A stretch of 64,000 nucleotides of DNA from Thermoproteus uzoniensis 768-20 (lineage in GTDB: Archaea; Thermoproteota; Thermoprotei; Thermoproteales; Thermoproteaceae), in NCBI RefSeq assembly GCF_000193375.1, contig NC_015315.1:1434622-1498621 (forward strand), given 5' to 3'. Made by a program: the position numbers and the translations under genes. Of this stretch, positions 1-8,406 are shown one piece after another; the stretch's first letter is position 1; every line of letters begins with the position of its first letter. Below the pieces are notes generated by a model. The model was not told the origin of the DNA, did no database searches, and saw only the letters and a list, made by a program, of their open reading frames with translations.

Positions 1-1
1 G

Positions 2-361
2 GCGGTCGCCTACGGCTTCGCGGCCCTATTCGCGCTCGCGGCGTCGTTGGGGCTGGGCGCCAAGCTCTTCGGGTACTCCCCGGACGTGTACGCGCTCTTC
101 GCGGCGATCGCGGTAGTGCCCATGTTGTTAGGCCACAGTATATTCAACTACTTATTGGGCAGATATAGGGCCATCACGGTCGCAGTAAGCGCCCTCGGGG
201 AGCCGGTCGGCGCCACCCTCCTGGCGATGCCCATATTCGGCCAAATACCGCAGCCCAACGTGGTCCTCGGCATGGCCTTGATACTCGCCGGCGTCGTGGT
301 GGTGTCCCTCGAGGAGGCTCAGCCCAAGAACCCTCTAGCCCGCGCCTCCGCCAGCACGTAG
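2..361 (+). CDS. DMT/EamA-family permease, 3' part only
   Basis: This is the C-terminal part of a drug/metabolite-transporter (EamA) integral membrane protein; its start lies before the window. The reading frame is open from base 2. About 119 residues are visible, with several hydrophobic helices, a conserved-looking segment around SALGEPVGATLLA and a last helix ending in VVVVSLEEAQ, all typical of the second EamA repeat. The substrate cannot be inferred. Its last 43 nt overlap the convergent PEP carboxylase gene, so the two 3' ends are interleaved. An internal TTG could be mistaken for a start, but the frame continues upstream with hydrophobic residues. A second EamA transporter lies at about 13.4-14.2 kb. 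Confidence 0.8.
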   Translation, partial: AVAYGFAALFALAASLGLGAKLFGYSPDVYALFAAIAVVPMLLGHSIFNYLLGRYRAITVAVSALGEPVGATLLAMPIFGQIPQPNVVLGMALILAGVVVVSLEEAQPKNPLARASAST

Positions 362-1695
362 GACTGAGACGGGACAAACGGCGGAAGCCCCTCGGCGCGT
401 TCGGCCCTTATGCCCAACACGTCCAGAGCCTCGTCCACCTCGTCCACTATACGGCGGCCCAAGAGCGACTCGGCCCTCCTCCTGTCGTAGAACTGCGCGT
501 CGTATTCGAGCTCTCTGAGATACGCCGGTAGCGCCCTCAAGAGCTTGTCCAGCTCTCCGCGTCTGTGGAGCGTCGTCACGTAGGGCGCGTCCAGGAGGGT
601 CGGAGGCAGGCCGGCGGCGTACCAAGCCGCAGTATAGACTATCGCGCGGGGCACGTTCACGACGCCGCCGTTGGATATTATAGATCTGCCGTAGACGCGC
701 CACGAAACTCTGTCCCGCGTCGAGGGGATCAAGGAGGCGAGCTCGGCGATCTTGTCGGCGTATTTTGAGACGAGCTGTCTGTAGGACTCGGAGGCCTCCC
801 TGACTACAAGCGAGGCCCAAGTAGCATCTAGCGAGGCGTCGGGGCCGCGGCCGGCCGCCGCGAGCAGAGTCTCTCTGACGGATAGGTACCGCTGATACGG
901 CACGTCGTAGCGCACCGCCGACTGCACCGTGGCCGTCCAGAAGCCCGAGTACTGGTCGGCCTCGACGGAGGCGAGAGCCGGGTTGTTCAGACCTCCTCTA
1001 AACGGCGGGGAGCCCATGCCGAGGATCGGCGCTATCTCGTGGTCCAGCTCTGAGTTCAGCCTGCCTATCTCGGCGAGGGCTACGCGGAGCGCCAGAGCTG
1101 AGGCTATGTGGCCGTTCACGACGGCCGAGTCGCTCTTGCCCAGGAAGACCCTCACCTGCTCTAGGAATACGCCGCGTCTGATATACTCCTGGATGATCAC
1201 CTTGACGAACTCCGCTATTCTGAGATGCTTAGCCGCGTCCTCGACCAGAGGCACCAGCTGTATCTCCGCCTTGCCCGAGTAGGCGGCGGCTTTCCTGGCC
1301 AGCATATCTGTGGCGAGCCTGACGTCCTCGGGGCTCTCCGACATGGGGAGGACTATCCAACGCACCCCGTGCACGCCGGCCTCCTTGAGGGCCCTTAGAT
1401 CCGCCAGCACCGCGGCCTCCATGGCCAACATGCTCCTCTCGAAGTCCTCGAGCGAAGGGTTGGGTATACGGGGCGTTACGAAGAAGCGCTCTCCGAGGGG
1501 TATCCCCGACTTGAGGGCCCTCAACACTATATCTCTAGGCTGTATATACGGCGTCCCCTTCCCCTCGAAATCCGACATAACCTCGTCGCAGCCGTAGATG
1601 GCGTAGGCCGCCACGGCCTCCTCAACCTCCTCCTCGGCGGTTATCTTTATTGTGGAGTCTGGATGTTGCGTGCACATGAGGCGCGGCAGATACAT
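319..1695 (-). CDS. ppcA: archaeal-type phosphoenolpyruvate carboxylase
   Basis: Archaeal-type PEP carboxylase (PpcA) is a cytosolic enzyme that carboxylates phosphoenolpyruvate to oxaloacetate. It is unrelated in length to the roughly 900-residue bacterial enzyme. The 458-residue product starts MYLPRLMCTQHPDS and carries the family's N-terminal TQHPDS and MSDFEGKGTPYIQ segments and an internal GMGSPPFRGGLNNP motif. The length is slightly under the usual 480-540. A TATA-like box (around 1712-1721 on the minus strand) sits about 22 nt before the ATG, suggesting a leaderless mRNA. It is monocistronic and convergent with the upstream permease. It would feed anaplerosis or CO2 fixation, and fits with the 2-oxoacid:ferredoxin oxidoreductase at 57-60 kb. 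Confidence 0.93.
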   Translation of the reverse strand: MYLPRLMCTQHPDSTIKITAEEEVEEAVAAYAIYGCDEVMSDFEGKGTPYIQPRDIVLRALKSGIPLGERFFVTPRIPNPSLEDFERSMLAMEAAVLADLRALKEAGVHGVRWIVLPMSESPEDVRLATDMLARKAAAYSGKAEIQLVPLVEDAAKHLRIAEFVKVIIQEYIRRGVFLEQVRVFLGKSDSAVVNGHIASALALRVALAEIGRLNSELDHEIAPILGMGSPPFRGGLNNPALASVEADQYSGFWTATVQSAVRYDVPYQRYLSVRETLLAAAGRGPDASLDATWASLVVREASESYRQLVSKYADKIAELASLIPSTRDRVSWRVYGRSIISNGGVVNVPRAIVYTAAWYAAGLPPTLLDAPYVTTLHRRGELDKLLRALPAYLRELEYDAQFYDRRRAESLLGRRIVDEVDEALDVLGIRAERAEGLPPFVPSQSYVLAEARARGFLG

Positions 1696-1887
1696 TGGAG
1701 GCTTGAGGCGCCCGCTATATATCGATTAGCGCAGAGAATAACTACGTAGTTAGGGACTGGCTGAAACCTAGTCGCAGAGATTGCGTATTGTTAGGTATAT
1801 AGTACTAGATAGTCGGGTAATCATTTGAAGATGTGGCGTGGGGCCTACGCCGGCTCACTGAGATAGTTGATCGACGGCGGGCCCCCA

Positions 1888-2694
1888 CTAGCCGCTCTGG
1901 GGCTGAGGGGTCAGCTTGGCTTGGGGGAAACGCCTCCATATCTCGTCGACGAGGAACTGCCTCACCTTGGCCACCAAGTTCCTCGCCTCGTCGCAGTTCC
2001 CGGCGCTACCGTATATGTGTATTTCCTCGAGCGGCGCGCCGGTCTCGTGGCCCTTCGGGTGGCTCTTCACATAGATCCTCTCGTCTATCTTCAACGCCTC
2101 CCTCAATATAGGCGATAGGTCGGCCTCCGGCACGCCGGCGAGGTAGAAGGAATCCTCGGCGAAGCAGAGGCCCGGACCTCTGGCCCTCAGCAGAGGCTCC
2201 GCCTGCTCCTCGAATATGGCCTCCATCTCCTTGGGCACGCCGGGGAGTATCAACAGTATCTTTCCCCCCTGCTCTGCCCAAATCCCGGGGGCCACGCCCG
2301 CTGAGTTGTAGAGAGGCTTTGCCCCTCTGGGTATGTAGGCCATCTTCAGACGCTCGGGAGTGGCTTGGTAGCCCCTCTGCCGGTACTTCTCGAGCACCCA
2401 CTCCTTGGCGGTCTCGTCGAGGACTGCGTCAACGCCGAGGGCCTTGGCGGCGGCTAAATTCGTAATGTCGTCCGGCGTCGGGCCGAGCCCGCCCGTGGAC
2501 ACGACCAGATCGGCCTTCGATAGGGCCTCCCGAAAGGCCGCCACGATCTCCGCCTCGTCGTCGGGCACCACCACTATCCTCCTGACTTGGTAGCCCAGAT
2601 ACGTCAGCTTTCTGGCGAGCCACGCCGCGTTCGTGTTGACGACTCTGCCTATTAAGAGCTCGTTCCCTATCGATATTATCCACGCAGACGGCAT
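1888..2694 (-). CDS. CinA-like molybdopterin-binding-domain protein
   Basis: The product has the MoCF-biosynthesis-like (MoaB/MogA-fold) N-terminal domain of the CinA family (COG1058). Near the start it reads SIGNELLIGRVVNTN, followed by VSTGGLGPTPDD and LILPGVPKEM, which are the signature segments. The C-terminal amidase domain of bacterial CinA is not evident, as is usual in archaea. In other organisms the family acts on nicotinamide-nucleotide or ADP-ribose-type substrates; the archaeal substrate is not established. I start the gene at the ATG at 2694 rather than one at 2712, because the only TATA-like box (2710-2720) would overlap the upstream one. It is divergent from the peroxiredoxin gene, and the two seem to share that box. 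Confidence 0.85.
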   Translation of the reverse strand: MPSAWIISIGNELLIGRVVNTNAAWLARKLTYLGYQVRRIVVVPDDEAEIVAAFREALSKADLVVSTGGLGPTPDDITNLAAAKALGVDAVLDETAKEWVLEKYRQRGYQATPERLKMAYIPRGAKPLYNSAGVAPGIWAEQGGKILLILPGVPKEMEAIFEEQAEPLLRARGPGLCFAEDSFYLAGVPEADLSPILREALKIDERIYVKSHPKGHETGAPLEEIHIYGSAGNCDEARNLVAKVRQFLVDEIWRRFPQAKLTPQPQSG

Positions 2695-2709
2695 GGTAGA
2701 ACCTATCCT

Positions 2710-2720
2710 CATTTTTAAGG
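2710..2720. promoter_or_regulatory. shared TATA box for two divergent leaderless genes
   Basis: A single A/T-rich element (CATTTTTAAGG on the plus strand) lies about 20 nt before the CinA-like start at 2694 and about 24 nt before the peroxiredoxin start at 2739. Only 44 bp separate the two start codons and no second A/T block is present. One box therefore probably serves both directions. Confidence 0.6.
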
Positions 2721-2738
2721 TGAATTCGCCATAGAGCC

Positions 2739-3158
2739 ATGGAGTTCCCCGACGTAGAGCTCAAGGCCCACACAGGCGAGGTCGTGAACCCCAAGAAATA
2801 CGAGAAGGCGGTGGTCTATTTCTTCCCCAAGGCGTTCACGTCTGGCTGCACTAGGGAGGCCATAAGGTTCAACGAGCTCTACGAGGAGTTCAAGGCCGCC
2901 GGCTTCGAGGTCTTCGGCGTGTCTGTCGACGGTGTCGATACGTTGAGGAAATTCGCCGAGAAGTACGGGCTGAGGTTCAAGCTCCTCAGCGACGAGGGCG
3001 GGGCGCTCGCGAGGAGGCTGGGCATACTAAGGCCCACCGGCACCGCAGAGAGGGTGACCTACGTGCTCAAGTCTGGGTCGATAGCGGAGGTCTTGCGGGG
3101 GCTCAAAAGCGCCGACCAGCACGCCGATAAAGCTTTAGAGGTGGCAAAGAGGATCTGA
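2739..3158 (+). CDS. peroxiredoxin, BCP/PrxQ-like, single cysteine
   Basis: This thioredoxin-fold peroxidase reduces hydrogen peroxide and organic peroxides. The 139-residue sequence has the YFFPKAFTSGCTREA segment that matches the peroxidatic motif (PxxxTxxC) of BCP/PrxQ, with the cysteine near residue 37. Many BCPs carry a resolving cysteine five residues later; here that position is not cysteine, and this is the only cysteine I see in the protein. It would then act as a 1-Cys enzyme that needs an external thiol partner. The N-terminus is short, beginning almost at the first strand. It is divergent from the CinA-like gene and shares its promoter element. Confidence 0.9.
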   Translation: MEFPDVELKAHTGEVVNPKKYEKAVVYFFPKAFTSGCTREAIRFNELYEEFKAAGFEVFGVSVDGVDTLRKFAEKYGLRFKLLSDEGGALARRLGILRPTGTAERVTYVLKSGSIAEVLRGLKSADQHADKALEVAKRI

Positions 3159-3212
3159 CGGTGATGTCACCACGCAGGCCAGAGATAGATGATCTATGAC
3201 CTGCCGGCTGAT

Positions 3213-4190
3213 TTAGAAGAGCTCGAAGAATCTGTCCCTGACATAGGGTGTATCCAACGCGATAGATCCGCCGATCACCAGATGCTGCTCCCGGGGGACC
3301 ACCTCGCCTATTATCGAGGCCTCTACGCCCGCGCCTCTCAGACGGCGGAGAGCCTCGTCGGCCTTATCTCTGGGGACGGCCGCGAGCAGAGCGCCCGAGC
3401 TCAACGTGAAGAGGGGGTCGAGCCCCACAGCCGAGCACAGCAAGGCGGCCTCCTCGTATACCTTGACCGATCCAGGGTCTACCCTTATCGTGGCGCCGGA
3501 AGCGTAGGCCATCTCCGCAAGGCCTGCCAGGACGCCGCCTTCTGTGGGGTCGTGCATGGCGTCTGCCAAGTCGGCTATGAGGAGGGCCTCCTTCACGACC
3601 GACACACGCCTTATGAACCCCGCCGCCCTCTCGAGGACGTCGTCGGCGATTCCCAGAGCCTTGAGCCTGTCTCTGAAGTCGGTGGCGAGTATCGCGGCGG
3701 CCTCCATGGCAGCGCTCTTGGTCATGATGATCAAGTCGCCCGGCCTGGCCCCGCCCGTGCTCACGTATCTGTCGCCCTCGCCTATGGCGGCCATGACGAC
3801 CAGAGGCCTCTCGACGGCCGTGGTTACCTCAGTGTGGCCGCCCACTATGGCGGCGCCCAGCTCCCGCGCCGCTGCGTCCATCTGTCTCGTTATCTTGTCC
3901 AAGACCTCCTCGCTCGAGCTAGGCGGGAGGAATATGGTGGGCAACAGCCACCTAGGCCTTATCCCTCTAGTCGCTAAGTCGTTGGAGACCACGTGTACGG
4001 CGAGCCACCCCAACAGCTCGACGGAGCCGGATATGGGGTCGGTATGCGTAGCTATGTAGGGCCCTCTGGTCCTGATGATCGCGGCGTCCTCGCCGAGGCT
4101 GGGGCCCAACAACACAGACGGGTCGTAGGAGCCCGTCCTCGACCATATGTAGCGCTCCACGAGCTCCAGAGGCAGTTTCCCAACCCTCAT
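3213..4190 (-). CDS. AIR synthase-related / HypE-like protein
   Basis: The product belongs to the PurM/HypE superfamily of ATP-binding enzymes and resembles the archaeal HypE-like group (AIR synthase-related, COG1973) rather than purine PurM. Seen in the sequence are GPSLGEDAAII near residue 30, the ATHTDPISGS segment that binds phosphate in the family, VGGHTEVT, and DPTEGGVLAGLAEMA in the second half. It lacks the C-terminal cysteine end used by true HypE for carbamoyl transfer, and no hydrogenase genes are nearby, so its reaction is unknown. Its ATG overlaps the stop of the PadR regulator gene (ATGA), so the two are translationally coupled in one operon. Confidence 0.8.
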   Translation of the reverse strand: MRVGKLPLELVERYIWSRTGSYDPSVLLGPSLGEDAAIIRTRGPYIATHTDPISGSVELLGWLAVHVVSNDLATRGIRPRWLLPTIFLPPSSSEEVLDKITRQMDAAARELGAAIVGGHTEVTTAVERPLVVMAAIGEGDRYVSTGGARPGDLIIMTKSAAMEAAAILATDFRDRLKALGIADDVLERAAGFIRRVSVVKEALLIADLADAMHDPTEGGVLAGLAEMAYASGATIRVDPGSVKVYEEAALLCSAVGLDPLFTLSSGALLAAVPRDKADEALRRLRGAGVEASIIGEVVPREQHLVIGGSIALDTPYVRDRFFELF

Positions 4191-4633
4191 CGCCTCCCGA
4201 GGCTTCTGAGGAGCCCCTCGGCTATCTCGCCCAAGGTCCTCTTGCTTTCCTCGTCCAGCTTGTCCCAGTTCTCCAGGAGGAAGTTGTAGAGGTTCTCGAA
4301 GGCCAAGACGGCCTCTTTGATGTAGTCCGAGCCTATGCCTAGATAGCGCCTCCCCTCGTCGGTCAGCTCGTAGTACTTCTTAGGCCCGTCGACTCTGGCG
4401 ACGCGGATAAGCCCTTCGGCCTCCAGCTGGGCCAGCGCCGGGTAGATCGAGCCCGGGGAGGGGCGCCAGAACCCCCACGTCATCCTTTCTATCTCCTCGG
4501 CTATTTGGGCGCCCGTGAGGGGGCTCCGCGAGGCCAATATGCGCAGGATTATGTATCTGAGCCCCCGCCTCTTCACGTATAGAGGCGGCCCCTCGCCCCA
4601 CATCCAAGGTCTGCCCCTATGCCAGTGATCCAC
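4187..4633 (-). CDS. PadR-family transcriptional regulator
   Basis: This winged-helix DNA-binding regulator has the PadR signature: an N-terminal segment LRYIILRILASRSPLTGAQ, then WRPSPGSIYPALAQLEAEG (the recognition helix and following helix), and a wing with KKYYELTDEGRRYL. A C-terminal helix of about 45 residues would mediate dimerisation. The frame is open further upstream, but a TATA-like box (AATTTTAAA, 4651-4660) lies about 22 nt before a GTG at 4633; starting there gives 148 residues, a normal PadR size. An alternative start is the ATG at 4602. It overlaps the downstream HypE-like gene by ATGA, suggesting it may control its own operon. The ligand is unknown. Confidence 0.85.
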   Translation of the reverse strand: MDHWHRGRPWMWGEGPPLYVKRRGLRYIILRILASRSPLTGAQIAEEIERMTWGFWRPSPGSIYPALAQLEAEGLIRVARVDGPKKYYELTDEGRRYLGIGSDYIKEAVLAFENLYNFLLENWDKLDEESKRTLGEIAEGLLRSLGRR

Positions 4634-4655
4634 ATCGGAACCGTTATCGGAAATT

Positions 4656-5159
4656 TTAAACGTTTCGAAAACCATAGGCCGAGAGGACCTCGCGGAGGAC
4701 TCTATCCCTATTTTCCCTCGAGAGCACCACAAGCCGGAATCCCCAGCCCTTGACCATATCCGCGAGCCTCATGTGGACTACGGCGAGGCCGTTGGGCGCC
4801 TGGGCCAACGCGGCTCTGGCAGCCTCCACGAAGGAGGGGCATTTCGCCTCCATGGGACCTATCTCGTCCACTACCAGAAGATCGACGTCGGCCGCAAGCG
4901 ACGACTTCATGAAATCGCACGCGCCCAAGTTCACCGCGTATTTGCCCACCCTAGGCTCGCCGTAGCCCACCCTGGCCAACTGCGACCTGCGCCCGTCGGC
5001 TAGGCTCAAGACGTCGAACCCCACTCTGACGCCCCCCTCCCTTACCTCGAGCGTCACGAAGCCGCCTACCTTCACCCCCGAGGCCCTCGCCGCCTCGGCC
5101 ACTCTGAGCGCAAGCGTCGTCTTGCCCGAGCCCGGCGGACCCGTCACGGCAATCTTCAC
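4656..5159 (-). CDS. THEP1-type nucleoside-triphosphatase
   Basis: This is a small P-loop NTPase of the THEP1 family (COG1618), which hydrolyses ATP, GTP and other NTPs in vitro; its cellular role is uncertain. The sequence has Walker A GPPGSGKTT within the first 15 residues and Walker B LLVVDEIGPMEAKCPSF, the latter diagnostic of THEP1. I place the start at the GTG at 5159, giving 167 residues. A TATA-like box (5172-5182, CTATAAAAAT on the plus strand) lies about 18 nt upstream, and longer versions would begin upstream of that box. It is in the same direction as the PadR gene, but its 3' end reaches into that gene's promoter region, so the two are probably transcribed separately. Confidence 0.88.
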   Translation of the reverse strand: MKIAVTGPPGSGKTTLALRVAEAARASGVKVGGFVTLEVREGGVRVGFDVLSLADGRRSQLARVGYGEPRVGKYAVNLGACDFMKSSLAADVDLLVVDEIGPMEAKCPSFVEAARAALAQAPNGLAVVHMRLADMVKGWGFRLVVLSRENRDRVLREVLSAYGFRNV

Positions 5160-5629
5160 GGTAGTTAAGGGGACTATAAAAATCAGCCCTTTCACGCGTC
5201 CTCACCGATCGGCCTCGTCCAGCCTCCTCATTCGCGTAAGACCACAACTGAGGCTTAAAGACTTCTCACCGGCTTGTACCGGGCCCTTCTCCGCCGGCGA
5301 TCTCCCTCCAGACATTTAGCGGCTAGCCTCGGCGGCAGTGTCCCGATTCAGCATCAGAGCGTTTACGAGAGCAGAGATCGCGAGCTCTTCGGGTCTAGCC
5401 CCCTCCTCACGGCCTCGTAATATAGAGGCTACGTGGCGGCCGCGCCGGGATCCCGGCAAGCCCATTTAGACGCGCTATCGACGCTCTTACGGCCCCTAGA
5501 TCAAGAGCGCCACGGTCTGCGGAGCCGTCCAGGTCGGCCATCCGACAGCTCTTTAATAGTGGAGGGCTCTAAGGATATGATGATGAGCACAACCTAAAAG
5601 CCTTGGGTTGCTGGAGTGGCCAGGGCTGA
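5160..5629. other. 470-bp stretch without a recognisable gene
   Basis: Apart from the THEP1 promoter at its left edge, I see no convincing coding frame or tRNA. A TATA-like CTTTAATAG (about 5551-5559) precedes a C-box-like ATGATGA (5577-5583), and a CTGA lies at 5626-5629. The internal D' and C' boxes of a guide RNA are missing, so I do not call an RNA gene here. Confidence 0.5.
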
Positions 5630-6091
5630 CTATTGTTGCGGCTGTTTTCCGAGCATCTTGAGCAGGGCGAACGCGACGCCTAGGCCTCTCTGCACGTCCG
5701 GGTCGTTCAAGGCGCTGAGCAGGCCCCATATGCCCTTCACCGGCTTGGGGTTCGCTATCAGGTCGGGCGACGCGTTCTTGCCCAGCCTCACTATGAGCTC
5801 CTGCATGGTCGCCTTCACGTTGAGTATGTCGGGAGTCTCCAGCTTCGACATGGCGCCCAAGGTGCCGTCGACGCCGATAGACAACAAGCGGAAGACGGCG
5901 GGGTCCTGGAACAAGTAGTGTATCAATTCCTCGAAGCGGTTGACCACGATCATCATCGCGTCCAAGACGCCGGATCTCTTGAGCTCCAGTAGCTGGTCCA
6001 GCAAGCTCTGTAGCTCGTCTGCGTGCTCGGCCAGAGTCTTCAACAGCTCCGCGAGCTTCTGCTCGGCCTGGGGAGAGGTCTGCGCGCTCAT
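5630..6091 (-). CDS. DUF1641 protein, partner of the SQR-like flavoprotein
   Basis: This is a 153-residue, largely helical protein of the DUF1641 family (COG2427). The family signature is visible as a leucine-rich N-terminal coiled region followed by DILNVKATMQELIVRLGK and a glycine-containing GIWGLLSALNDPDVQRGLGVAFALLKMLG end. DUF1641 genes commonly sit next to sulfide:quinone reductase or NADH dehydrogenase-II-like flavoproteins, and this one follows such a gene with a 4-nt ATGA overlap. A role in docking or activating that enzyme is inference. The start is the ATG at 6091, set by the overlap; the frame stays open further upstream inside the flavoprotein gene. Confidence 0.85.
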   Translation of the reverse strand: MSAQTSPQAEQKLAELLKTLAEHADELQSLLDQLLELKRSGVLDAMMIVVNRFEELIHYLFQDPAVFRLLSIGVDGTLGAMSKLETPDILNVKATMQELIVRLGKNASPDLIANPKPVKGIWGLLSALNDPDVQRGLGVAFALLKMLGKQPQQ

Positions 6092-7257
6092 ATCGTGGTC
6101 GCCAGCCATGTCTTGTAGAACAGGTCCTTTATTAACTTCCCCAGCGGCGACTTCAGTATGCTGTAGCAACTGCCCATCCAGGCGGCCTTGTTGTTGGCGA
6201 GATCCAGCTTTATGTCGCAGTTGAACATCATGCCGAATTCGCCGTAGTCCATGGCGCAAGTCATCGCGTTTATCTGGGCGGGGTCCACCGGCTCTCCCAA
6301 GATCTCGCCGGCCACCATGTTGGCGCTCGCCATGGCGGTGAAGTGGACCGGCACGCCGGCCGTGGGCAAGCCTATCGCGGGCATGCTGTGCTCGCCGGGG
6401 AGGTAGACGTCGTCGTACTTTATGCTTCTGCCCGTCAACACGTTTATGGCGGTCCACGTGCCGTTGGGGAACTGCGCGGTCAGGGGAGTCCCCTCGAACG
6501 GCTTGGGCAACCTGGAGGGCGGGACCACGACAAGCAAGTCGTACTTCACCTTCTCGCTACCGACCGTCACAGTCTTCGTCTTCTCGTCGACGGGGCCGGG
6601 CTGGGTCACTCCCCCTATGTACCTGATGTTCTTGGCCGCGAAGGTCTCCTCGGTTATCTTCACCGCCTCGGGCCCGAGCGGCTGGATCGGGCGCTGGAAC
6701 GGGTGTATGAGAGTTATGTCGACCTTGTCCCTTATGCCTCTCTTCCTGAATATTGCGTCGAGTTGCCCCACTATCTCGAAGGGATATACGCCGCATCTGT
6801 AGACGGGCTCCGGCGTGTAGACAACCACGCTTCCCCCGTGGAAGTTGGCCAGGGCCTCCTTGAACTTGAGGGCCCCGTCCAGGGTGTAGTTGTGGTTCCC
6901 CGCCGCCAGGTTGTAGGACTTGAAGTCGAAATCTGTGCCGAGGCTCGCGATGAGGTAGTCGTACTGGAACTTGCCTTGGTCCGTCTCCACGGTCCTGTTG
7001 TCGGGGTCTATCTTCTTGACAGTTGCCTTGACTGTCTTCACGCCTCTGTAGGCAAACCGCGAGAGGGGCAACATGGCTTGTTGCGGCGATATATCGCCGA
7101 GCGCTATGTTGACGAGGAGCGGCGGGAGCAGGTAGTAGTCGGTGTCGCTTATGAGCGTTATCTCCACGTCGGCGCGGCCGCGCGTCCTCTCCGCAATCCT
7201 CTTGGCCGCGACGACGCCGCCGACCCCTCCGCCGAGTATCAGCACTTTCTTCGGCAT
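6088..7257 (-). CDS. FAD-dependent sulfide:quinone oxidoreductase-like protein
   Basis: This two-dinucleotide-fold flavoprotein most resembles sulfide:quinone oxidoreductase (SQR), a peripheral membrane enzyme passing electrons from sulfide to quinone; type II NADH dehydrogenase is the alternative. Seen are the FAD-binding LILGGGVGGVVAAKRIAE at the N-terminus, YDYLIASLGT in the middle, and PVHFTAMASANMVA late in the chain. A cysteine in VYRCGVYPFE matches the region of a catalytic SQR cysteine; further cysteines follow in MTCAM, FNCDI and GSCYS. The start is the ATG at 7257, about 24 nt from a TATA-like TTATTTAAG (7276-7284); an upstream GTG at 7275 would overlap that box. It forms an operon with the DUF1641 gene. 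Confidence 0.85.
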   Translation of the reverse strand: MPKKVLILGGGVGGVVAAKRIAERTRGRADVEITLISDTDYYLLPPLLVNIALGDISPQQAMLPLSRFAYRGVKTVKATVKKIDPDNRTVETDQGKFQYDYLIASLGTDFDFKSYNLAAGNHNYTLDGALKFKEALANFHGGSVVVYTPEPVYRCGVYPFEIVGQLDAIFRKRGIRDKVDITLIHPFQRPIQPLGPEAVKITEETFAAKNIRYIGGVTQPGPVDEKTKTVTVGSEKVKYDLLVVVPPSRLPKPFEGTPLTAQFPNGTWTAINVLTGRSIKYDDVYLPGEHSMPAIGLPTAGVPVHFTAMASANMVAGEILGEPVDPAQINAMTCAMDYGEFGMMFNCDIKLDLANNKAAWMGSCYSILKSPLGKLIKDLFYKTWLATTI

Positions 7258-7339
7258 GTGAGGCCTTATCGGCACTTATTTAAGTATTAATACCTAGAAC
7301 TTTTCATTTTTCCGATAACGAAACAAAATTCTGTTTCTG

Positions 7340-7954
7340 CTACTGCGCCTCAGCCTTGACTAATTTAGAGAGTTTCTCTATAATTTTGTTTTTAACTTCC
7401 TCGAAATGTTTAGGCAACTCCTCGGGCGCCAGCCCGCGTTGTAGATATCTGGAAAACCTCCTCTTGTACTCCTCCTCGTTCTCCGACTTGAGCCTCTCGG
7501 CGTACTCGGCCACGTGGGCGCCCGAAATTCTGTCGTCCTCGGGCAGTACGTCCTCGCCGTGGGGCACCTCAAGGCCGGCGTCCAACGCCCCCTTCAACAC
7601 GGCGAATACCCTGGACTGCGGCGTCGGCCTGTGGAGCCCTATGTCCAGTATGGCCTTCCTGACGCCTTTGGCCAAGGCCTTGTACCCGATAGCCAGGCCC
7701 AAGAGGTAGGCCGCGGCCGTGTTGTTCTCGTCGCCCTTCCAGCCGAACTTGGCGAGGTACCTGGTGTCGAGGCCCACCAGAGTCTCGTCTCCTTGAGGCC
7801 TCGCGACGACTATCTGCGCTATTATGTGCTTGTTGGTCTTCCTCACGACGAGCCTCGGTAGCCTGCTCACGACGAGCTTCCTGCGCTTCCTGTAGTTCGT
7901 CACGCCCATCCGGCGCCTCTTAAGCGGGACCTTATATCTGCCGGACCGCGCCAT
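7340..7954 (-). CDS. rpl18: ribosomal protein uL18 (L18p/L5e)
   Basis: This 5S rRNA-binding protein of the large subunit has the basic start [20 protein letters not shown] and the conserved [34 protein letters not shown] and [20 protein letters not shown] segments typical of archaeal/eukaryotic uL18. It is 204 residues, the normal archaeal length, with an acidic-basic helical tail. It is the last gene of the eL32-eL19-uL18 run (3-6 nt gaps). In the canonical archaeal spc order uS5, uL30 and uL15 would follow; here the next gene is the unrelated SQR-like operon, so the cluster ends early. Confidence 0.97.
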   Translation of the reverse strand: MARSGRYKVPLKRRRMGVTNYRKRRKLVVSRLPRLVVRKTNKHIIAQIVVARPQGDETLVGLDTRYLAKFGWKGDENNTAAAYLLGLAIGYKALAKGVRKAILDIGLHRPTPQSRVFAVLKGALDAGLEVPHGEDVLPEDDRISGAHVAEYAERLKSENEEEYKRRFSRYLQRGLAPEELPKHFEEVKNKIIEKLSKLVKAEAQ

Positions 7955-7956
7955 GT

Positions 7957-8400
7957 CTACCTAACCTTCTCCTTAGCCAGATTGTGCTCGTTTATGTAGG
8001 TCTTCAAGTGCCTCAGATCGCGGAAATAGTTGCCCTTGACCATTCTATAGAGCATGCGCCAAGTCGCGGGCGTTATGAGCCCCTTGCGCTTAAGGGTGTT
8101 CAGATATCTCCTGAGAGCTCTGACCTTGTTCTTCCAAGCCTCCTCCTCGTCCAGCCTAGGCCCCTTCTTGCTGCCGTGCCCCCTCCTGCGGCCCAGCTTC
8201 TTCTTGGCGTGCGCCTCCCTCCAACGGCCTCTGCTTACGCCCTTCTCGTGCTCGGCCCATATAAGCCCCTCATCTATCAAGGCCTTCACGTCCTCCCTCG
8301 TGACGATCTCGGAAACTCTGTCGAGGGCCTCGGGCGATATCCTCACTCTGCTCTCGCCGACGCCGAGAATCTCGGCCGCCAGCCTCTTAACGTCGACCAT
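7957..8400 (-). CDS. rpl19e: ribosomal protein eL19
   Basis: This large-subunit protein is shared by archaea and eukaryotes. The 147-residue sequence begins [21 protein letters not shown] and has the conserved [33 protein letters not shown] and long basic helix ([19 protein letters not shown]) of the family. It lies 2 nt from uL18 and 6 nt from eL32, all in one operon. The start is the ATG at 8400; nothing is unusual in the sequence. Confidence 0.97.
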   Translation of the reverse strand: MVDVKRLAAEILGVGESRVRISPEALDRVSEIVTREDVKALIDEGLIWAEHEKGVSRGRWREAHAKKKLGRRRGHGSKKGPRLDEEEAWKNKVRALRRYLNTLKRKGLITPATWRMLYRMVKGNYFRDLRHLKTYINEHNLAKEKVR

Positions 8401-8406
8401 GGCCCC

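Noticed and set aside
5577-5629. A possible C/D box RNA: ATGATGA (5577-5583) and CTGA (5626-5629) behind a TATA-like box.
   Set aside because: The internal D' and C' boxes are missing at the expected 12-nt spacing and the guides match nothing I recognise, unlike the RNA at 11578-11634.
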